Made by a program: the position numbers and the translations under genes | In this document: in pieces, positions 8,401 to 11,480 of the stretch | Layout: every line of letters begins with the position of its first letter | How positions within the stretch are numbered: position 1 is the first letter of the stretch | From: DASPKA01 sp035628335 | GTDB taxonomy: Bacteria; Patescibacteriota; Doudnabacteria; UBA920 | Direction of reading: 5' to 3' | NCBI GenBank assembly: GCA_035628335.1 | Contig: DASPKA010000140.1 | Span: forward strand, 1 to 11,480 | DNA length: 11,480 nucleotides | The notes under the pieces: generated by a model | What the model saw: only the letters and a program-made list of their open reading frames with translations | Database searches by the model: none | What the model was told of the DNA's origin: nothing

Positions 8401-9884
8401 TTAGTTACCTCAACCCTATATCCATTACTTTCGGCAATTCGTATTAACTTCTCTTGTGCTTTTTTCCGAGATGGTTCCCGTGCTCGTATAAGCAGTAAGG
8501 TTTTTTCAGCTGGATGAAATTGATGTGTTTCCACAAATGCTTCTAATGCCTCGTTGTTCTCACCCTCGCTGAGTACTTCATATAAAGCAGAGAATTCCAG
8601 CAACTGATTTCCATTAGAATTCTCAAGCATCGGAAGTAGTTTGTTAAACAACGATTTATCTCTACACACGTGCCAAAACTGAGCTATGTACTTCCCCTCG
8701 CCCTCCTTTAGCTGATTGCGATCAACAGTGACATTAGATTTGTCCAGAATATTATACGAAAACGCTGAGTTTATCTTGAGAAGGAACAGGTCTTGAAGGT
8801 ATATCATATCTGAACGCTCTGGATTTACACCTATGGGCACAACAGCCGAGTAAACATACTTTTCTGGGTCTGGTACTAATGCAGGCTTACCATCCAAAGG
8901 AACATTTAAAAATTCTCTAATAAGCTCTTCTTTGGAACTTGCATCCATTTCTCTTAAGTTAACTTGTATGGAAGACCCACTTGAGGTACCAAGCTCTCCT
9001 TCAGGTACATCCACTTTAAAACCTTTGACACCTATAGTTTTGTTTTTTGTGTTATATAAAAAATGAGACCATACACGACTTCGTCGCTCACCTTTTTTTG
9101 ATGTGTAGTTTAAGTTGGAGTTTCGAGTAAGTTTGGCGTTTAGCTGCTGCAATCGCAATCCTGAAAGCTTTCCCCCTTCTCCAATTTTGCCTCGCAAATG
9201 TTTTTTACCAGCCTTTGTTGAGTGAAAGTCGGTCGCCAACTCCGAATCATACCCCTTACCTGAGTCACTCAATCGCAACTCCAAAACATCTGCGAAATCT
9301 ACAGAAAAGCTACGCCCATTCACATTGCTGAATTTTTTTAAAAAATCCTGCTCTGTGATCCAAGCTCGACCGCCAGTATTTTTATCACGCACGAAAAGTT
9401 CAAGCACGGGGGGTTCTTCGCGGATTTCTTTCAGCTCTTGTCGCACGAGCGCAAAGTCTATTTCTTCACCTTTTTGCCACCCGCTTCTCATAGGCAAACC
9501 GCGCGATGCGGCTTGTAGTGTTTCTTGGTAGGTAATAACATCTGCTTCCGAAAAAGTATGACTATAATTATGCCAGTAATATAACTTATACCCAAACTCA
9601 CCTAGTGCTTCTAACCTTGCTGCGCGTTGGTCTTTGGTAAGAGTTTTCAATTCATTTTCAAAAGCCTCCATGTTAACAAGTTCGAACAGGAGTTTCTCAT
9701 AGTACACTTCGGTGGCCGCGTCCATGCTGTTTTGCCTAAGGTCTCGTACAGTTGATTTAAGTGGCCAGGATTTCTCTCCATACTCAGGAGTTGTCAGTGT
9801 GTCTGTATCAATTACCTCAGCCTTTCGCTCTGGGTCCGAGGGGTGAATAACAATTGTACCTGGGATGTAACCTTTTTCGCCCAT
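5466..9884 (-). CDS. Giant tandem GHKL ATPase fused to an HExxH metallopeptidase-like domain
   Basis: The 1472-residue protein lacks a signal peptide and TM helices, so it is probably cytoplasmic. Module 1 (about 40-405) has GHKL ATP-site boxes: N-box RQNSMDA (50-56, N52 and D55), G1 box DSGKG (207-211), G2 box GKIGEGG (232-238) and GTSSGSS (299-305), then a transducer-like segment ending FSYNIL...VDRNQL (375-392). Module 2 (about 845-1115) repeats the order: N-box-like AQNN (874-877), DTGKG (916-920), GAYGEGLK (941-948) and GVYENGIRV...TDRERRS (1072-1103). The middle (410-840) is partly helical and unrecognised. HELVH at 1354-1358 follows a strand-like run, as in zincin peptidases. A tail (1383-1457) has 34 Asp/Glu in 75 residues plus many Tyr and Trp. 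GHKL proteins use ATP binding to close clamps (Hsp90, MutL, MORC). That ATPase motion controls proteolysis here is inference. An in-frame TAG four codons before the ATG and no other Met until residue 54 fix the start. Confidence 0.85.
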   Translation of the reverse strand: MGEKGYIPGTIVIHPSDPERKAEVIDTDTLTTPEYGEKSWPLKSTVRDLRQNSMDAATEVYYEKLLFELVNMEAFENELKTLTKDQRAARLEALGEFGYKLYYWHNYSHTFSEADVITYQETLQAASRGLPMRSGWQKGEEIDFALVRQELKEIREEPPVLELFVRDKNTGGRAWITEQDFLKKFSNVNGRSFSVDFADVLELRLSDSGKGYDSELATDFHSTKAGKKHLRGKIGEGGKLSGLRLQQLNAKLTRNSNLNYTSKKGERRSRVWSHFLYNTKNKTIGVKGFKVDVPEGELGTSSGSSIQVNLREMDASSKEELIREFLNVPLDGKPALVPDPEKYVYSAVVPIGVNPERSDMIYLQDLFLLKINSAFSYNILDKSNVTVDRNQLKEGEGKYIAQFWHVCRDKSLFNKLLPMLENSNGNQLLEFSALYEVLSEGENNEALEAFVETHQFHPAEKTLLLIRAREPSRKKAQEKLIRIAESNGYRVEVTNFVVYSLAEKVRSLHPELRVFSEAECKKDLGVKDIWERKENDFLRDVKQNVRTFFHAYFPGLSQKCTLDFSEGTESYVFANEYHGHVSVSVQVSRTGKFGEALSVERIAEELVEEIVKDVSGQLQEEGRSLSLVQHQTQTELNFSSFGLMPENFKFIEKHARRKSEEYIEGVSSDELELLRTQQELLLKASKDYKHAHEVCEMFSSFHPTMQKYADKFLSDSFFVENAQLRYFKKINYSPPAFEPKSEDLSTASYRDISIPGERREIVKFENKFYLLSEISFDALRFAPGKTFFTHASKTYLLDGSYLYNISQDRLPIPGVKNMEEAVQLVAENLLIEKLDASEPHEEPRFIKTRINLKHREETFTQSAEGGRKIFLDCAQNNLAEKRNGDAGVKCLVGLPDEWVPREAVGRRKVLGYKFYDTGKGFSPDRIGILGDTEKLHPMIPGAYGEGLKLISVASLRIPWIRMAFSSYNRKEGRRWKANPSPYTKDVVLDGLEQGSKYLQFDVEYTNEELGEEVSYTEVRFNGDVSDADAFAQWEEFTSFMRTGFEQAIPEMSDKTIPVYKSGLVGFMPTLSGVYENGIRVTDFEPSIGAWSVPDVTTDRERRSIDVGLYYKYIWTGFVHATPEFAEQVVNKVFNQYERLTPKAKEFFEFLSQNAYFTNLGIPNTDIWHAAYAKRFGNAPIYSISEAQRKLGQTPPESSDYQKQHRYVNYLEYFAADNRSLSESAYSILKLLLPTVEGHMKPLEFVREEDSVELVQEVKRFAENIRPKLESWAEDLTKRCLDDQPPAHTLGRRVGRISSRLKDWYEKLSSDPKLIKIVKDPFLGASMNMATGEMEVSQAMFEEHFPSQFPGTILHELVHYISIERDFEFSFVVLLADLSRYLRGDEPVETTKSRSFEYDKEEDEYKTDIDDEAASYDPDDYYTEDWERDFWVDEEVEYDEYTDEYPEPWEEEYYEEAPHEVMKRLWTNVVSGN

Positions 9885-9890
9885 ACATAA

Positions 9891-9899
9891 ATTCTATCA
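9891..9899 (-). promoter_or_regulatory. Extended -10 promoter of the GHKL-peptidase gene, predicting a leaderless transcript
   Basis: The minus strand reads TGATAGAAT, the TGn extension plus TAGAAT, then six bases to the ATG at 9884. No Shine-Dalgarno is possible in so short a leader. An out-of-frame ATG at 9888 overlaps the region, so +1 at or near 9884 would also avoid a wrong start. Confidence 0.5.
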
Positions 9900-9939
9900 G
9901 AAAATAAAGGTGATATCGTAAATGAATTAATATACTTTC

Positions 9940-9954
9940 ATATGATACTCATAT
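9940..9954 (+). repeat. Operator-like inverted repeat in the divergent spacer
   Basis: ATATG and CATAT flank a 5-base spacer. It lies in the 135-base gap between the GHKL-peptidase gene and the Ig-repeat gene, about 40 bases upstream of the extended -10 on the minus strand. The surrounding DNA is very AT-rich, so such a short repeat may be chance. Confidence 0.2.
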
Positions 9955-9973
9955 TTTTCATTTAGCATGGGGA

Positions 9974-9979
9974 TATATT
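9974..9979 (+). promoter_or_regulatory. Possible -10 for the Ig-repeat gene
   Basis: TATATT is followed by a leader of about 34 bases with a hairpin and a Shine-Dalgarno. No acceptable -35 is seen. TATACT at 9931-9936 is an alternative that would give a longer leader. Confidence 0.3.
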
Positions 9980-9987
9980 AATATTCC

Positions 9988-10004
9988 TACGCTTACAGCG
10001 TAAG
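9988..10004 (+). other. Leader hairpin with two alternative foldings
   Basis: TACGCT (9988-9993) can pair with AGCGTA (9997-10002) around a 3-base loop. Alternatively CTTAC (9992-9996) can pair with GTAAG (10000-10004) around AGC. The two folds exclude each other. The structure sits just ahead of the ribosome site and could protect the 5' end or tune translation. It lacks a T tract, so it is not a terminator. Confidence 0.45.
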
Positions 10005-10013
10005 AAGGAAGGA
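10004..10013 (+). promoter_or_regulatory. Shine-Dalgarno of the Ig-repeat gene
   Basis: GAAGGAAGGA contains two GGA cores; the second ends six bases before the ATG at 10020. It supports that start, which also gives a proper signal peptide. Confidence 0.75.
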
Positions 10014-10019
10014 TTAGAT

Positions 10020-11480
10020 ATGCGTAGAACAATTTATAGAATTTCCGCGGGACTCTGCACTTTAGCTCTCGTGGGTTTGCTTATGCCCATACCAAAAGCA
10101 TATGCAGGTATAGGTATAGGCGTAGCACCGGACTTTCCGGCAACGGTGAGTGCTGGCTCAACTAACGTCCCTGCCGGGTTAGATATTACAAACACCTCAA
10201 CCCCTGACATTGGACCTATAACTTTAGATACAATTTTTCTTACTCCACAATGTGGAGACTCCTCGGTGCCTTGTACGAGCCCAGACCCTGGTGTATTTTC
10301 CGTCCATACTTCGGGAACAGGCTCAGGAGCCTGTAGTGGTATAACCTTTACCATTACCACTGTCGATCCTGCAACCGGACGTGTGAGCCTTACACCTTCA
10401 AGCGTGATCACCCTCGCGCTGGGAGCAACATGCAGAATTAATTTCTTAATTGATGTGCTTAAGCTTCCAACGGTCGATGCCTCTGCAGCAGCAGGAATAC
10501 AAACCGTACAAAGCGGCGAGGTAACTTCTCATGACAGCCTTGGTTTACCAGGGACCGGTACCGGAACTGACACGGTAACAGTAATTCAAGCCCAGTCTAC
10601 TATAGTAACCACCCCGTCTGCTGGAGGTCCGGTGGGAAGCACCATCTCAGACTCAGCAACAGTTACCGGACTAAACCCAACCGGAACAGTTACATTTGCA
10701 CTCTTTGCGCCAGGGGATGTAAGTTGCGCGAATCCTGTTGCAATTTCTCACAACGCGCTCGTAGGTGGGGTAGCTTTAAGCGACTTCTTTACCGCAACAC
10801 AAGTTGGGACGTATAACTTTACAGCAGTATACGGCGGTGATGCGAACAATCTCCCAGCCGTGTCCGGTTGTGGAGCGGAAACCGTAGTTATCGGCCCTGC
10901 ATCTCCGACATTAAGCACTATTACTTCTGTTGGCACGGCCACGGTTGGTGCAGTAGTGTTTGACACGGCCATACTCAGCGGAGCATTTAACCCTACTGGA
11001 ACTATAACCTTCTTACTCTTTGCCCCAAGCGACCCAACATGTACATCTCCCATCTTCACTTCTAGTGTTCCTGTTGCAGGAAATGGCAGCTACACCTCCG
11101 GAACAACCACACTGAGCCAGATTGGAACTTACAATTTCCTTGCAGTGTATAGTGGAGATTCAAAAAATGCCTCAATTAGCACAAACTGCGGTGAGGAGCC
11201 CATTACCGTTTCAGAACGACCTGTTTCTCACACACGACCCTGCATCGCTGTTAAGTTCTACAGCCCTCGCAGGCTATACCTTAACCCTCCAACTATTGTT
11301 AGCAAAGACGCCATCTTCATAGGAGGGATAAATTTCAATACACCGGTCGCTCCTTCGAGTAAGCATGTAAAAATGGCACTTAATAATAGCAAAGGCCTCC
11401 TTGGTGCCCTAAACCAGCAGTTCGTAGCATTCCAGCTTGGCATCTCTATTGGCTCGGGTGGACTGTCTTCTCCTACTACA
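10020..11480 (+). CDS. Secreted Ig-like-repeat surface protein (partial, 3' end beyond window)
   Basis: The frame is open for 487 codons to the window edge. A signal peptide (residues 1-29: Arg at 2-3, hydrophobic core, AYA cleavage site) leads into an N-terminal domain (about 30-190) with four Cys (79, 85, 105, 138). Two bacterial Ig-like repeats follow, at about 192-291 and 296-397. Each has NPTGTxTF, an LFAP segment with a Cys, a GTYNFxAVYxGD strand and a closing CG, so C236/C284 and C341/C390 probably form one disulfide per repeat. A different domain begins near residue 405. Such repeats make stalks of adhesins and other surface proteins. The anchor or effector part lies outside the window. 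The gene is divergent from the GHKL-peptidase gene, and nothing shows a functional link. Confidence 0.88.
   Translation, partial: MRRTIYRISAGLCTLALVGLLMPIPKAYAGIGIGVAPDFPATVSAGSTNVPAGLDITNTSTPDIGPITLDTIFLTPQCGDSSVPCTSPDPGVFSVHTSGTGSGACSGITFTITTVDPATGRVSLTPSSVITLALGATCRINFLIDVLKLPTVDASAAAGIQTVQSGEVTSHDSLGLPGTGTGTDTVTVIQAQSTIVTTPSAGGPVGSTISDSATVTGLNPTGTVTFALFAPGDVSCANPVAISHNALVGGVALSDFFTATQVGTYNFTAVYGGDANNLPAVSGCGAETVVIGPASPTLSTITSVGTATVGAVVFDTAILSGAFNPTGTITFLLFAPSDPTCTSPIFTSSVPVAGNGSYTSGTTTLSQIGTYNFLAVYSGDSKNASISTNCGEEPITVSERPVSHTRPCIAVKFYSPRRLYLNPPTIVSKDAIFIGGINFNTPVAPSSKHVKMALNNSKGLLGALNQQFVAFQLGISIGSGGLSSPTT

Noticed and set aside
5466..9884. Histidine kinase, gyrase B, MutL or Hsp90 orthologue
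   Set aside because: There is no H-box or receiver domain, no TOPRIM domain, no MutL C-terminal domain and no colinear Hsp90 middle domain; only the ATP-binding boxes are shared.
10034..11059. Minus-strand open frames at 10034-10411 and 10748-11059
   Set aside because: Both are antisense shadows of the Thr/Gly/Pro-rich Ig-repeat gene, which has a signal peptide, a good ribosome site and recognisable repeats.
1..11480. CRISPR arrays, tRNA or rRNA genes, insertion sequences, and an alternative UGA code
   Set aside because: I saw no regularly spaced direct repeats, cloverleaf-like segment, transposase or terminal inverted repeats, and TGA terminates rsgA in the normal place.

Overview
The window reads as ordinary bacterial protein-coding DNA with mid-range GC, dense packing and the standard genetic code (TAG, TAA and TGA all act as stops, for example TGA closing rsgA at 636-638). 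No taxonomic marker is present. The mix of leaderless-looking genes, short gaps, a secreted Ig-repeat protein and small orphan proteins would fit a Patescibacteria (CPR)-like genome, but that is only a guess.

Layout. (1) 1-1667, minus strand: rsgA, a ribosome-assembly GTPase, runs into a HAD-family phosphatase by a 4-base ATGA overlap; the phosphatase leaves the window at base 1. (2) 1732-4174, plus strand: a membrane-embedded GT2 polysaccharide synthase, then two small proteins, one uncharacterised and probably cytoplasmic, the other with a signal peptide. Both small genes carry the same strong Shine-Dalgarno 11-mer. The run ends at a clear intrinsic terminator (4182-4217). (3) 4216-9884, minus strand: a 12-TM MFS transporter, preceded by a very large gene (1472 aa). 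(4) 10020-11480, plus strand: a secreted Ig-like-repeat protein that leaves the window at its 3' end.

The centre of interest is the 1472-residue protein encoded by 5466-9884. It shows two separate sets of GHKL (Bergerat-fold, Hsp90/MutL/MORC-like) ATPase signatures, each followed by a similar transducer-like segment with a Tyr/Trp...DR motif. Behind them come an HExxH zinc-metallopeptidase-like motif and a very acidic, Tyr/Trp-rich tail. It has no signal peptide or TM segment, so it looks like a self-contained cytoplasmic machine in which ATP-driven clamp movement might control a protease. The role is not known from the sequence; protein quality control and cellular conflict (defence) are both possible.

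The second pattern is regulatory. All three minus-strand genes that begin a transcription unit (rsgA, the MFS gene and the GHKL-peptidase gene) have an extended -10 element (TGA plus TATACT, TATATT or TAGAAT) ending only 6-7 bases before the ATG, with no Shine-Dalgarno. This predicts leaderless mRNAs. The plus-strand genes instead carry Shine-Dalgarno sequences, so two translation-initiation modes sit side by side.
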